Part shown: piece by piece, positions 44,429 through 54,167 of the stretch
Layout: the number at the start of each line of letters is the position of its first letter
Numbering within the stretch: the first letter of the stretch is position 1
Assembly (NCBI RefSeq): GCF_001411805.1
Contig: NZ_CP007212.1
Span: 3,596,001 to 3,660,000 of the forward strand
Reading direction: 5' to 3'
Length of the DNA stretch: 64,000 nt
Origin: Burkholderia plantarii
Lineage (GTDB): Bacteria; Pseudomonadota; Gammaproteobacteria; Burkholderiales; Burkholderiaceae
Program-made: the position numbers and the translations under genes
The notes under the pieces: generated by a model
Databases searched by the model: none
What the model saw: the letters and a program-made list of their open reading frames with translations, nothing else
What the model was told of the DNA's origin: nothing

Positions 44429-45352
44429 TCAGCGCGGGCGGGCCTTGGGGTCGAGGCGCAGCGCGCGCCGCCGCGGCGCGGCGGGCTTCTTCGGCTCCGG
44501 CTCGCCGTCGGCCGCCGTCTCGCGCGTGGTGCCGCGTGCGGCCGGGGCACGGCGCGCGGCGGCGCGGCGCGGTGCTGGTGGAGATGCCGGTGAAGCCGCC
44601 GCGTCGTCGCGCGTGGCCGCCATCGCCGCGCCGAGCGCCGCCGGCAGCACGCCGTGCTCGGCATGCCACTGGCGCAGCAGCATGCGCGTCTGGCCGTCGA
44701 TGGTGGCCCGCAGCAGCGCGCCGCGTCCGCCGTCGAACGACTCCCAGCCAAGCAGCGTCAGCGCCGAGCGCTGGGCGATGTGGAACACCGTGAGCTGGCC
44801 GAGCAGGCTGAACGCGCGAATCCGCGTGACCGGGCTCTCGGGATCGAGGCCGGAGATGCGGCCGACCAGTTCCGCGCAGACGTCGTTGAGCGGGCGCCGG
44901 ATCCGCTCCATCAGGATCTCGGTGGCCACGTTCGGCTCGAGTCCCGCCTGTTCGCGCGCGAAGAACATGCGCTGGTGAACCGTCTTCGGCGCCGTGAACA
45001 TCCGTTCCGAGATCGCGTGCATGATGCCGAGGAACGCGTCGATCAGCGTTTCCACGCCGGCCTGCGCGTCGAGCATCGCGCGCGCGTGGTCGAGCGGCTG
45101 GCCGAACGCCCCGCAGGCCGTGTCGGCGATCGCGTCGGCGCAGGCGCGGAACACCCCTTCCTTGTTCTCGAAGTAGTACTGCAGCGCAGGCGCATTGACG
45201 CCCGCGCGCGCGGCGATGTCCCGCGTCGAGGCGCCGGCGAACCCGCGTTCGCCGAACAGCTCGATGGCGGCCTCGATGATGCGCTGGCGGGTTTCGTCAC
45301 CGCGCGCGTAGCCGCTCGACGACACGCGACGCAGCTTCTTCGCTTCCGTCAT
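44429..45352 (-). CDS. TetR family repressor of the EmrAB-type efflux operon
   Basis: The 307-residue protein has the TetR helix-turn-helix RQRIIEAAIELFGERGFAGASTRDIAARAGVNAPALQYYFENKEGVF in outline (about 22-68). The CerR-like C-terminal region continues to about 225. A further 75 residues, rich in Ala, Arg and Pro and very basic, form an unusual tail. It is divergent from emrA, with 92 bp between. It probably represses the pump and itself. Confidence 0.87.
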   Translation of the reverse strand: MTEAKKLRRVSSSGYARGDETRQRIIEAAIELFGERGFAGASTRDIAARAGVNAPALQYYFENKEGVFRACADAIADTACGAFGQPLDHARAMLDAQAGVETLIDAFLGIMHAISERMFTAPKTVHQRMFFAREQAGLEPNVATEILMERIRRPLNDVCAELVGRISGLDPESPVTRIRAFSLLGQLTVFHIAQRSALTLLGWESFDGGRGALLRATIDGQTRMLLRQWHAEHGVLPAALGAAMAATRDDAAASPASPPAPRRAAARRAPAARGTTRETAADGEPEPKKPAAPRRRALRLDPKARPR

Positions 45353-45386
45353 AGACCCCTCACAATTCAGACAAACCACATTCTAC

Positions 45387-45414
45387 TTGACACAAATCTA
45401 CCAACTGGAATAAT
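45387..45414 (+). promoter_or_regulatory. Promoter of the efflux operon
   Basis: TTGACA and AATAAT are separated by 16 bp. The related sequences ACTGGAATAAT and CTTGGAATAAT follow one another nearby and could be part of the TetR operator. Confidence 0.6.
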
Positions 45415-45444
45415 TCTTCCGCTTGGAATAATTTGGATACCCGA

Positions 45445-46587
45445 ATGTCGTCGACGCCTCAAGACCCGCCGAAAGGCAACCGTCAGGAACCTGCCGCCAA
45501 TCCGTCTTCGGGCAATCCGGCCCCCGACGCCCCCGCACGCAAGCCGAACCGGCGCCGCATCCTGATCGCGCTGGCCGTGGTCGCGCTGATCGGCGGCGCG
45601 ATCTGGCTGGTCCACTGGTGGACCGTCGGCCGCTTCATCGAGAACACCGACGACGCCTACCTGCAGGCCGACAGCATGACCGCCGCGCCGAAGGTGTCGG
45701 GCTACGTGACCGACGTCTACGTGCGCGACAACCAGCAGGTGAAGGCCGGCGACCCGCTCGTCAAGCTCGACGTGCGCCAGTACCAGGTCTCGCTGCAGCA
45801 GTCGCGGGCCACCGTGGACGCGCGCCGCGCCGACATCGCGCGCGCCGAGGCCGACATCGCCCAGCAGCGCGCCAACCTCGAACAGGTCGAGGCGCAGGCA
45901 CGCGTGTCGAGCATCAACCTGCGCCATGCCAGCGACGAGTACGCGCGCTACGCGCCGCTCGCCGCGACCGGCGCCGAGACCCACGAGCGTATCGCCGATC
46001 TGAAAAACACGCGCGACCAGGCGCAGGCCACGCTGGCCGCCAACCAGGCGTCGATCGCCGCGGCCCGCACCCAGATCGCCTCCAGCACCGCGCAGCTGCA
46101 GCAGGCGCAGGCGCAGCTCGAGGCCGCGCAGGCGGGCGCCGCGCAGTCTCAGCTCGATCTCGACAACACCATCGTGCGCAGCACGCTGGACGGCCGGGTC
46201 GGCGACCGCACCGTGCGCGTGGGCCAGTACGTGCAGCCCGGCACGCGGCTGCTGACCGTGGTGCCGGTGCAGGATCTCTATCTGGTGGCGAACTTCAAGG
46301 AAACCCAGGTCGACCGCATGCGTCCGGGCCAGCCCGTCACGCTGCGCGTGGACGCGCTGTCGGGCCGCGAGCTGCACGGCCGCATCGAGAGCTTCGCTCC
46401 CGGCACCGGCGCGCAGTTCGCGCTGCTGCCGCCCGAGAACGCCACCGGCAACTTCACGAAGATCGTGCAGCGCGTGCCGGTGCGGATCCACGTCGACACC
46501 GACGACGAGGCGCGTCGCGTGCTGCTGCCGGGCCTGTCGGTGAATGTGGACGTCGACACGCGCGACGACGGGAAACAGCATGGCTGA
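45445..46587 (+). CDS. emrA: EmrA-type membrane fusion protein
   Basis: The 380-residue protein has an N-terminal membrane anchor (RRILIALAVVALIGGAIWLV, about 33-53) and the HlyD/EmrA biotinyl-lipoyl-like motifs ENTDDAYLQADSMTAAPKVSGYV and QQVKAGDPLVKLD. A long alpha-helical hairpin follows (about 90-215) and then a beta-barrel (GRVGDRTVRVGQYVQPG). It links the inner pump to the outer-membrane channel. Its stop overlaps the emrB start by 8 bp. Confidence 0.9.
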   Translation: MSSTPQDPPKGNRQEPAANPSSGNPAPDAPARKPNRRRILIALAVVALIGGAIWLVHWWTVGRFIENTDDAYLQADSMTAAPKVSGYVTDVYVRDNQQVKAGDPLVKLDVRQYQVSLQQSRATVDARRADIARAEADIAQQRANLEQVEAQARVSSINLRHASDEYARYAPLAATGAETHERIADLKNTRDQAQATLAANQASIAAARTQIASSTAQLQQAQAQLEAAQAGAAQSQLDLDNTIVRSTLDGRVGDRTVRVGQYVQPGTRLLTVVPVQDLYLVANFKETQVDRMRPGQPVTLRVDALSGRELHGRIESFAPGTGAQFALLPPENATGNFTKIVQRVPVRIHVDTDDEARRVLLPGLSVNVDVDTRDDGKQHG

Positions 46588-48187
46588 GGCCGCCACGCCG
46601 GCCGGCGCCCCGGCCGCCCCCGCCGCCCCGCACCCCGAGCGCGCCACCGCCTCCGACTGGATCGCGGTGGCCGCCGGCTCGCTCGGCGCGCTGATGGCCA
46701 CACTCGACATCTCGATCACCAACTCGGCGCTGCCGCAGATCCAGGGCGAAATCGGCGCGACCGGCACCGAGGGCACCTGGATTTCGACCGGCTACCTGAT
46801 GTCGGAAATCGTGATGATCCCGCTCGCCGCGTGGCTCACGCGCGTGTTCGGCCTGAAGAACTTCCTGCTCGCCTCGTCGGTGCTGTTCATCGCGTTCTCG
46901 ATGATGTGCGGCTGGTCGAGCACGCTCGCGCTGATGATCGCCGGCCGGATCGGCCAGGGCTTCACCGGCGGCGCGATGATCCCGACCGCGCAGACCATCA
47001 TCCGCACCCGGCTGCCGCCCTCGCAGCTGCCGGTGGGCATGACGCTGTTCGGCCTGATCGTGCTGCTCGGGCCGCTGTTCGGGCCGGTGCTGGGCGGCTG
47101 GCTCGCCGAGAACGTCAACTGGAGCTGGTGCTTCTTCATCAACCTGCCGGTGTGCCTGGTGCTGATCACGCTGCTGGTGGTCGGGCTCACCTCCGACAAG
47201 GCGCAGTGGCAGCAGTTCTTCAACGCCGACTGGGTCGGCATCGCGGGGCTCGCGATCGGGCTGTCGTCGCTGACCGTGGTGCTCGAGGAAGGCCAGCGCG
47301 AGCGCTGGTTCGAGTCGCAGATGATCGTCTCGCTGAGCTGGGTGTCGTTCGTCGGCATGGTGCTGATCGCGGTCTCGCAGTTCACCGCCAGGCGGCCGAT
47401 CCTGCGGCTCTCGCTGATGCGCAACCCGCGCTACGCGAGCGTGATCCTGATCGTCGCGGCGGTCGGCGCGGGCCTGTACGGCGTGTCGTACCTGCTGCCG
47501 CAGTTCCTCGCGATCGTGGCCGGCTACAACGCCGAGCAGGCGGGCGAGATCATGCTGCTGTCGGGCCTGCCCGCGTTCCTGATGATGCCGATCCTGCCGA
47601 GGCTGCTCGGCAAGGTCGATTTCCGGATCCTCGTGATCACCGGGCTGCTGCTGTTCTTCCTGAGCTGCATGCTCGACATCTCGCTGACCGCGCAGAGCGT
47701 CGGCCACGACTTCGCCTGGTCGCAGCTGATCCGCGGCGTGGCGCAGATGCTCGCGATGATGCCGCTGAACCAGGCCTCGATGGCCGCCGTCTCGCGCGAG
47801 GAATCGGGCGACGCGGCCGGGCTCTACAACATGGCGCGCAATCTCGGCGGCTCGATCGGGCTGGCCATCATCGGCACCATCATCGACCGGCGCACCACGT
47901 TCCACACGGCCGCGCTGCGCGAGTCGCTCACCGCCAACTCGCTGATCGGGCAGGACCGCATCGCCACCTACGCGGCGAGCTGGTTCGCGCGCACCGGCGA
48001 CATGGCCTACTCGCAGATGCGCGCGTTGGGTCAGATCGCCCGGCAGATCCAGGTGCAGGCCACCGTGATGACCTACTCCGAAACCTTTTACCTGCTCGGA
48101 CTCGCGCTGATCGCCTGCGTCCCGCTCGCGCTGCTGCTCAGAACGCCGCGCCGCGGTTCGCCGCCGCCCGCCTCGTCCGGCCACTGA
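46580..48187 (+). CDS. emrB: EmrB-type MFS multidrug transporter (DHA2)
   Basis: The 535-residue, 14-helix protein has the EmrB signatures MATLDISITNSALPQIQGEIGATGTEGTWISTGYLMSEIV and GQGFTGGAMIPTAQTII in outline, and VLGGWLAENVNWSWCFFINLPV. It is the proton-driven inner-membrane component. ATG 46580 lies inside the end of emrA, which indicates coupling. The partner outer-membrane factor starts 4 bp after the stop. Confidence 0.92.
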   Translation: MAEAATPAGAPAAPAAPHPERATASDWIAVAAGSLGALMATLDISITNSALPQIQGEIGATGTEGTWISTGYLMSEIVMIPLAAWLTRVFGLKNFLLASSVLFIAFSMMCGWSSTLALMIAGRIGQGFTGGAMIPTAQTIIRTRLPPSQLPVGMTLFGLIVLLGPLFGPVLGGWLAENVNWSWCFFINLPVCLVLITLLVVGLTSDKAQWQQFFNADWVGIAGLAIGLSSLTVVLEEGQRERWFESQMIVSLSWVSFVGMVLIAVSQFTARRPILRLSLMRNPRYASVILIVAAVGAGLYGVSYLLPQFLAIVAGYNAEQAGEIMLLSGLPAFLMMPILPRLLGKVDFRILVITGLLLFFLSCMLDISLTAQSVGHDFAWSQLIRGVAQMLAMMPLNQASMAAVSREESGDAAGLYNMARNLGGSIGLAIIGTIIDRRTTFHTAALRESLTANSLIGQDRIATYAASWFARTGDMAYSQMRALGQIARQIQVQATVMTYSETFYLLGLALIACVPLALLLRTPRRGSPPPASSGH

Positions 48188-48191
48188 CCCG

Positions 48192-49751
48192 ATGCACCTC
48201 ATGACGTTTTCCCCGCCGTCCCGCCGCCGCGCCATGGTCCCCCTCGCGCCCCTCACGCTGCTCGCGCTCGTCGGCCTGCTCGCCGGCTGCACGGTCGGCC
48301 CGAACTACCACGGCGCACCGCCCGCGCCAGACGACGCGGCCTTCGTGCGCACGCCGAAGACGGGCGTGCTGGCCGCCGCGCCGACGCCGAGCGCCTGGTG
48401 GCGCGCGCTCGGCGATGCGCAGTTGAACGAACTGATCGCCGCCGCGCTGGCCCACAACCCCGATCTGCACGCGGCGCAGGCGCGGCTGCGCGAGGCGCGC
48501 GCGCAACTGAGCCAGCAGCGCGCCAACGCGCTGCCGAAGCTCAGCGCCGACGCGGCCGTGCTGCGCACGCGCGAGCCCGATGCGAACGCGTTCTCGGCGC
48601 TGACCGGCTCGAGTGGTTCGAACGGCTCGGGCAGCGGCTCGTCGCAGCCCGGCACCGGCCCGATCCAGCTCTACACGGCCGGCTTTGACGCGACCTGGGA
48701 AATCGACCTGTTCGGCGGCACGCGGCGCGCGATCGAGGCCGCCTCGGCCCAGGCCGAGGCCGTCGACGCCGATCTCGCCGACACCCAGGTCTCGCTCGCG
48801 GCCGAGGTCGCGAACGCCTACGTCGGCCTGCGCGACCAGCAGCAGCGCCTCGCGCTGTCGCAGCGCACCGCCGCGCTGCAGCAGCAGATGCTCGACCTGA
48901 CGCTGCAGCGGCGCGGCCGCGGCGTGGTGGACGACGCCGACATCGAGCGGCTCACCACCCAGGTGGAAAACACGCGCGCCACGCTGATCCCGCTCGACGC
49001 GCAGGTCACCGAGTCGCTCGACCGGCTCGCGATCCTGACGGGCCGCGCGCCGGGCACGCTCGACGCGCAGCTCTCGGCACCCGACGCCGCGCTGCCGGCG
49101 CTGCCCGGGACGGTCGCGATCGGCGACGCCGGCGCGCTCCTCAAGCAGCGCCCCGACATCCGCGCGGCCGAGCGCCGGCTCGCCTCCAGCAACGCGCAGA
49201 TCGGCGAGCACGTGGCCGACTACTTCCCGAAGGTCACGCTGCTCGGCGACATCGGCTTCAGCGCGGCCGATCCGGGCCACCTGTTCCGCAAGCAGAACTA
49301 CTCGTGGATCGGCGCGCCGTACCTGCAATGGAACCTGTTCGACTTCGGCCGCACGCGCGGCGCCGTGCGCGCGGCCGAAGCCTCGCGCGACGAGGCCGAG
49401 GCGAACTACACGAAGGCCGTGCTGGGCGCGCTGCAGGACGCCAACACCGCCCTGTCGCGCTACGGGCACCAGCGCGACCACGTGGTCGCGCTGGCGAAGA
49501 TCGAGACCTCGGCGACGCACTCGGCCGCGCTGATGGACCAGCGCTACCGGGCCGGCGTGTCGTCGCTGATCGACCTGCTCGACACGCAGCGCGAGGCGCT
49601 CTCGGCGCGGCAAAACGTGATCGCCGGGCAGGCCGAGCTGCTCGACGACTACATCTCGCTGCAGAAGAGCCTCGGCCTCGGCTGGCAGACCGATGCGAAC
49701 GCGCGGGATACGCCGGCTACCGCGGCAGCCGATGCGAAGCCGGCCGGCTGA
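48192..49751 (+). CDS. Outer-membrane efflux lipoprotein, NodT/OprM family
   Basis: The 519-residue protein starts with a lipoprotein signal (LTLLALVGLLAGC with acylated Cys near 36, followed by TVGPNYHGAPPAP). The OEP repeats follow: LNELIAAALAHNPDLHAAQARLREARAQLSQQRA and VVDDADIERLTTQVENTRATL in outline. It forms the outer channel for the EmrAB pair, completing a tripartite pump. The start codon is 4 bp after emrB. Confidence 0.92.
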   Translation: MHLMTFSPPSRRRAMVPLAPLTLLALVGLLAGCTVGPNYHGAPPAPDDAAFVRTPKTGVLAAAPTPSAWWRALGDAQLNELIAAALAHNPDLHAAQARLREARAQLSQQRANALPKLSADAAVLRTREPDANAFSALTGSSGSNGSGSGSSQPGTGPIQLYTAGFDATWEIDLFGGTRRAIEAASAQAEAVDADLADTQVSLAAEVANAYVGLRDQQQRLALSQRTAALQQQMLDLTLQRRGRGVVDDADIERLTTQVENTRATLIPLDAQVTESLDRLAILTGRAPGTLDAQLSAPDAALPALPGTVAIGDAGALLKQRPDIRAAERRLASSNAQIGEHVADYFPKVTLLGDIGFSAADPGHLFRKQNYSWIGAPYLQWNLFDFGRTRGAVRAAEASRDEAEANYTKAVLGALQDANTALSRYGHQRDHVVALAKIETSATHSAALMDQRYRAGVSSLIDLLDTQREALSARQNVIAGQAELLDDYISLQKSLGLGWQTDANARDTPATAAADAKPAG

Positions 49752-49933
49752 AGTCAGCGGGCTAGACGGGATGGGGATGTCGATGGAGAGCGCCGGCGGA
49801 TTCCCCGGAACGCGTCGATGTCGGCCCGATGCCGGGTTGATGCGGCCTCGGCACCGGGGCCGCCCCGAAACCCGGCACGCGAGCGGGCCCGATCCCATGC
49901 CGGCCTGCCCCGTGCCTGCACCGCCGCTTCGCG

Positions 49934-50614
49934 TCAGCGCTCGATGCGCGCGCGCGTGGTGGCGAGCAACCCCGCCATCGCGCGGCGCGCCGCGTCGGCG
50001 TCGCGCGCGCGGATCGCCTCGCACACGCGCGTGTGCTCGCCCAGCGACGCGTTGAACACGTCGGCGCGCCGCGCGTTCACACGCAGCTGCGCCTCGAGCG
50101 TGCGCTCGATCAGCGCGCCCAGCGGAATCAGCAGCTCGTTGCCGCCCGCCGCCAGCACGCTCAGGTGAAAGCGCAGGTCGGCGCGCACCCATTCGTCCAC
50201 CTGCTTCGCATCGCACATCGCCTCGTGCGCGGCGTCGATCGCGGCCAGCGTGTCGGGCGCCCACGCGCGGGCGGCCAGCCCCGCCGCGTAAGGTTCCACC
50301 ATCTCGCGCATCTCCTGCAGCTGCATCGCGAACGCGAGCGGCGGCGCCACCTGCGAATACCAGTCGAGCAGCTCCGCGTCGAGCAGGTTCCAGGCATGGC
50401 GCGGACGCACCCGCGTGCCGACCTTCGGCCGCGACTCGATCAAGCCCTTCGAGGTCAGCGTGCGCAGCGCCTCGCGCAGCACCGTGCGGCTCACGCCGAA
50501 CGACGGCATCAGGTCGGCCTCGCGCGGCAGCGTCGTCTCGGGCGCGTAGTCGCCGCGCAGGATCGCGATCGCGAGCCGGAACGCGGTTTGTCCATGCAGA
50601 TCACGTTGAATCAC
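49934..50614 (-). CDS. GntR family regulator, FadR/DgoR subfamily
   Basis: The 226-residue protein has an N-terminal winged helix: AIAILRGDYAPETTLPREADLMPSFGVSRTVLREALRTLTSKGLI in outline (about 17-62). The C-terminal all-helical FCD domain has metal-binding residues of the type R-x2-E and H (EMREMVEPYAAGLAA, DLRFHLSVLAAGGN). It is divergent from the galactonate dehydratase gene, with a palindrome in the gap, and so probably represses that gene until a sugar acid is present. Confidence 0.88.
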   Translation of the reverse strand: MIQRDLHGQTAFRLAIAILRGDYAPETTLPREADLMPSFGVSRTVLREALRTLTSKGLIESRPKVGTRVRPRHAWNLLDAELLDWYSQVAPPLAFAMQLQEMREMVEPYAAGLAARAWAPDTLAAIDAAHEAMCDAKQVDEWVRADLRFHLSVLAAGGNELLIPLGALIERTLEAQLRVNARRADVFNASLGEHTRVCEAIRARDADAARRAMAGLLATTRARIER

Positions 50615-50659
50615 GGTTCTCCTCGTCGGGCGGCGTGCCGCTGACCACTATCTGCACAA

Positions 50660-50679
50660 AAGTGCTATTAATACTACTT
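50660..50679. promoter_or_regulatory. Palindromic operator candidate between GntR and galactonate dehydratase genes
   Basis: AAGTGCTATTAATACTACTT is an imperfect palindrome (8 of 10 pairs), AT-rich in a GC-rich surrounding. It lies 46 bp from the regulator start and 70 bp from the dehydratase start. FadR-subfamily proteins bind sites of this size. Confidence 0.55.
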
Positions 50680-50748
50680 TTTAACGGTTTCGTGTAGGAT
50701 GCCATCATCGACGCCGCCTGATGCGTCCACCTCACGGAGACACCCGCC

Positions 50749-51897
50749 ATGAAGATCACCCGCCTCGAAACCTTCGTCGTCCCGCCGCGCTGGCTGTTCC
50801 TCAAGATCGAGACCGACGAGGGCATCGTCGGCTGGGGCGAGCCGATCGTCGAGGGGCGCGCGCACACGGTGGAAGCCGCCGTGCAGGAGCTGGCCGACTA
50901 TCTGGTCGGCCGCGACCCGCTGCTGATCGAGGACCACTGGCAGGTGATGTACCGCGCCGGATTCTATCGCGGCGGCCCGGTCACGATGAGCGCGATCGCG
51001 GGCGTCGACCAGGCGCTCTGGGACATCAAGGGCAAGCACCACGGCGCGCCCGTCCACGCGCTGCTCGGCGGCCAGGTGCGTGACCGCATCAAGGTCTATT
51101 CGTGGATCGGCGGCGACCGCCCGAGCGACGTCGCCAGCAACGCGCGCGCGGTGGTCGAGCGCGGCTTCAAGGCCGTCAAGATGAACGGCTCCGAGGAACT
51201 GCAGATCGTCGACACCTACGACAAGGTCGAGAAGGTGATCGCGAACGTGGCGGCGGTACGCGAGGCGGTCGGCCCGCACGTGGGGATCGGCGTCGATTTC
51301 CACGGCCGCGTCCACAAGCCGATGGCCAAGGTGCTCGCCAAGGAACTCGATCCGTACCGGCTGATGTTCATCGAGGAGCCGGTGCTGTCGGAGAACGCCG
51401 AGGCGCTGCGCGACATCGTCAACCAGACCGACACGCCGATCGCGCTCGGCGAGCGGCTCTACTCGCGCTGGGACTTCAAGCACATCCTGGCGGGCGGCTA
51501 CGTCGACATCATCCAGCCCGACGCCTCGCACGCGGGCGGCATCACCGAGTGCCGCAAGATCGCCTCGCTGGCCGAGGCCTACGACGTCGCGCTCGCGCTG
51601 CACTGCCCGCTCGGGCCGATCGCGCTGGCCGCGTGCCTGCAGCTCGACGCGGTCAGCTACAACGCGTTCATCCAGGAGCAGAGCCTCGGCATCCATTACA
51701 ACCAGGGCAACGACCTGCTCGATTACATCCGCAATCCGGAAGTGTTCCGCTACGAGGACGGCTTCGTGACGATCCCGCAAGGCCCGGGGCTCGGCATCGA
51801 CGTCAACGAGGAGAAGGTGCGCGAGATGGCGAAGGTCGGCCATCGCTGGCGCAACCCGGTGTGGCGCCACGCGGACGGCAGCGTCGCCGAGTGGTGA
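50749..51897 (+). CDS. dgoD: D-galactonate dehydratase, enolase superfamily
   Basis: The 382-residue protein has DgoD length and motifs: [97 protein letters not shown] and [17 protein letters not shown] in outline. The Asp/Glu metal ligands are in FHGRVH, FIEEP and GERLYS. It dehydrates D-galactonate to 2-keto-3-deoxygalactonate. The rest of the De Ley-Doudoroff-type pathway is not adjacent. The ATG follows CGGAGAC. Confidence 0.92.
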   Translation: MKITRLETFVVPPRWLFLKIETDEGIVGWGEPIVEGRAHTVEAAVQELADYLVGRDPLLIEDHWQVMYRAGFYRGGPVTMSAIAGVDQALWDIKGKHHGAPVHALLGGQVRDRIKVYSWIGGDRPSDVASNARAVVERGFKAVKMNGSEELQIVDTYDKVEKVIANVAAVREAVGPHVGIGVDFHGRVHKPMAKVLAKELDPYRLMFIEEPVLSENAEALRDIVNQTDTPIALGERLYSRWDFKHILAGGYVDIIQPDASHAGGITECRKIASLAEAYDVALALHCPLGPIALAACLQLDAVSYNAFIQEQSLGIHYNQGNDLLDYIRNPEVFRYEDGFVTIPQGPGLGIDVNEEKVREMAKVGHRWRNPVWRHADGSVAEW

Positions 51898-51951
51898 TCG
51901 ACATCGCCGGCGCGGCGGTGGATCTCGCTGCCCCGGCCTGAAACGGATTCG

Positions 51952-51992
51952 CGGCCCCGTGGCGCGACGGCTCCCGCCGCGCCACGGGGCCG
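51952..51992. terminator. Bidirectional hairpin between convergent genes
   Basis: CGGCCCCGTGGCGCG and CGCGCCACGGGGCCG form a perfect 15-bp stem with an 11-base loop. It lies 55 bp after dgoD and just after the SUFU gene stop. There is no T-run. Confidence 0.65.
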
Positions 51993-52005
51993 CCGCCGTT
52001 GGGCG

Positions 52006-52593
52006 TCAGAGCGACTTGCGGCGCAGGTCGTAGGTGTCGATGTCGGCCTCGTCGAGCCGGCTCTCGAACCCGTCGGCGCCCAGCTCGCCCGCGAGCCGCG
52101 CCTCGTCGTCGGAGACCGGGAAGCACTGCAGCCAGTTGATGCGCGTGTCGTCCACGCGGCACTCGGGAAATTCGCCGTCGTTCCAGATGAACGGGATCGA
52201 CAGGTACAGATGCGGGACCGTGGTCTTCGGATGGAAACGCGCCACCACGTCGCGCACCACCACGCCGGGCCGCACCGGCGAGGCCGCGGCGGCCAGCTCG
52301 AACGCGGCGGCCGCCAGGATCTCGGGCCAGTGCGCGACGTCGTCCGGCATCGCGCCGCACAGTTCGATGCGCGTGTCGAAACCGCCGGTGTCGAGCGCGA
52401 CCTCACAGAGGCCGGCGGTGCTGTACGACACCACCTCCTCGTCGGGCGCATCGGCCACCGACAGCACCGCCAGCTCGCGCGCGTCGCGCGTGAACGGCCG
52501 CGATTTCGGCATGCCGTCGAACAGTGTCATGACATGGCGCGCGATCGCCTGCCGGGCCGCCTGCCTTGCCGCTTCATTTGCTTCGGGAACCAT
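52006..52593 (-). CDS. Suppressor-of-fused (SUFU) domain protein
   Basis: The 195-residue protein matches the bacterial SUFU family: VVSYSTAGLCEVALDTG, RIELCGAMPDDVAHWPEILAAAAF, FHPKTTVPHLYLSIPFIWND, and a C-terminal INWLQCFPVSDDEA. Family members often serve as immunity or adaptor proteins near toxins, but no toxin gene is seen here. I chose ATG 52593 because GGAGAGG lies 5 bp upstream. The ATG six codons earlier has no such site. Confidence 0.8.
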   Translation of the reverse strand: MVPEANEAARQAARQAIARHVMTLFDGMPKSRPFTRDARELAVLSVADAPDEEVVSYSTAGLCEVALDTGGFDTRIELCGAMPDDVAHWPEILAAAAFELAAAASPVRPGVVVRDVVARFHPKTTVPHLYLSIPFIWNDGEFPECRVDDTRINWLQCFPVSDDEARLAGELGADGFESRLDEADIDTYDLRRKSL

Positions 52594-52788
52594 CTCGTCC
52601 TCTCCATTCATGCCCGGCGGGCCGCCGCCATCAGACGCGCGGGCCGAACCCGGCCGCAGCCGACGCGGCACGTTCCATGGCCGGCGCCGCGCGCGATGCC
52701 GGCCACGGCGCCATGCTACCCGAGCCGGCGCCGCGCGGCCGGCGGCGCGAGCCATCCACCGGTTCCGCGCCGTGTCACACGCGCCCGC

Positions 52789-53721
52789 TCACCCCATCGC
52801 CGCGAAGCCCGGCACGCTGAACGCGAGCACGGCCGCCGCGACGAACACCCCGATCATCGCGATCGCCTCGAGGTAGAGCACGTTGGTGAAGGTGCGCGCG
52901 TCCTCGGTCGCGGCGGTACGGCGCAGCCGCGGCAGCGCCGAGAACCGGTTCAGCCCGCCCAGCACGAGCGCGAGCACCACCAGCGCCAGCTTCAGCAGCA
53001 GCACGCGGCCCCAGGTACTCGCGTCGAGCACGGCCAGCGAGCCGCCGCTGCCCCGGTATGCGTTGAACGCGCCGGTGGCCAGCACCACCAGCACCGCCAC
53101 CATCGACACGCGCGAGACGCGCAGCGCGACGCGGATCAGCGCGCCGCGCGCGATCGAGGCGCCCAGCGCCGGCAGCACGGCCATCCCTCCTGCCAGCACG
53201 ACGCCGCCCCACACCGCTGTCGAAAGCAGGTGCAGCATCTGCACCGCGACCGCCGGCGACCACGGCCCCGCGTCGGACGCGTGGCCGATCGAGGCATGAC
53301 CGGCCGCCACCACCAGCACCGCGAGCCACGGCAGCGCGTCGCCCGCCGCACCGGCGGGCCGCAGCAGCGCCAGCACCAGCAGCATCAGCGCGCCGAGCGC
53401 GAGCAAACTCCATGCGTGCCCGACGTGCGTGTCGGTCAGCACCGTCGACAGCGCGCCGAACGCGCCGCCGAGCCCGGCGCCGCTCATCGCCGCCGCCTCG
53501 TAGACGATCCAGCCGAGTTCGGCGAGCACGAACACCAGTGCGGCCGCGCTCAGCGAGCCGCGCGCGCGGCGCCACGCGGGATGGGCCGGCGAGACCTTGG
53601 CGCGGCCGCCCTCGGCGCCGAGCCAGGCGCCGAACAACAGCGAGCCGACCGCCATCGCGAACGCGATCTGCGCGAGCGCGGCCATCGCGACCTGTCCGGT
53701 CCAGAGGCTGTCGAACTTCAT
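52789..53721 (-). CDS. copD: Copper resistance protein CopD family
   Basis: The 310-residue protein has eight hydrophobic helices. The CopD domain (LLSTAVWGGVVLAGGMAVLPAL, then VALRVSRVSMVAVLVVLATGAFNAYRG and GRVLLLKLALVVLALVLGGLNRFSALPRL in outline) occupies the C-terminal half. HASIGHASD supplies histidines. The family sits in the inner membrane and is linked to copper uptake. A CopC partner is not adjacent. ATG 53721 starts the first helix region, after GGGAGGACGCCCG. Confidence 0.86.
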   Translation of the reverse strand: MKFDSLWTGQVAMAALAQIAFAMAVGSLLFGAWLGAEGGRAKVSPAHPAWRRARGSLSAAALVFVLAELGWIVYEAAAMSGAGLGGAFGALSTVLTDTHVGHAWSLLALGALMLLVLALLRPAGAAGDALPWLAVLVVAAGHASIGHASDAGPWSPAVAVQMLHLLSTAVWGGVVLAGGMAVLPALGASIARGALIRVALRVSRVSMVAVLVVLATGAFNAYRGSGGSLAVLDASTWGRVLLLKLALVVLALVLGGLNRFSALPRLRRTAATEDARTFTNVLYLEAIAMIGVFVAAAVLAFSVPGFAAMG

Positions 53722-54167
53722 CGGGCGTCCTCCCGTGCGGCGCCCCGGCACGACGGGCGCAGCCACGCGGCGGAGGGAATCGGGGAAAACGTGTAAGACG
53801 GGAAATCGGGTACGGGAAGGTTCGCGAACATCGGCACGTGAATCGGTATTTCGGAGTGGGAACGATCGCCCGGTCCGGCTTGATGCTGGCCGGTGGCGCG
53901 TGAGTTGCGAGTGTACGGGCTTCGATTGCCAAGCGGCGCCCGGGTTCATCAAAAAGCCCGGAATTCGTGCGCCGCCCGCCGCCGGCCTGTTGTTATCGCA
54001 TCGATCGCGCGCGCCGCGCCCCGCCCGGCGGTTCGCCTCCGTCGGGCTTCGATGCTAAACTTCGCAGCGCAGCCGACCGGAGATGGGCTGCCGAAACACG
54101 TGTAGTCAAAGCCCGAGCCGGCGCAGCCGGCCAGGTCCCCGACGATATAAAAAAATTGGAGCCTCTC
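53722..54167. other. Intergenic, 446 bp, divergent promoter region
   Basis: This separates copD (minus) from the cytochrome operon (plus). No gene is seen. ATATAAAAAAATTGGAG just before 54168 is AT-rich and includes the ribosome-binding site of the first cytochrome gene. Confidence 0.45.
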
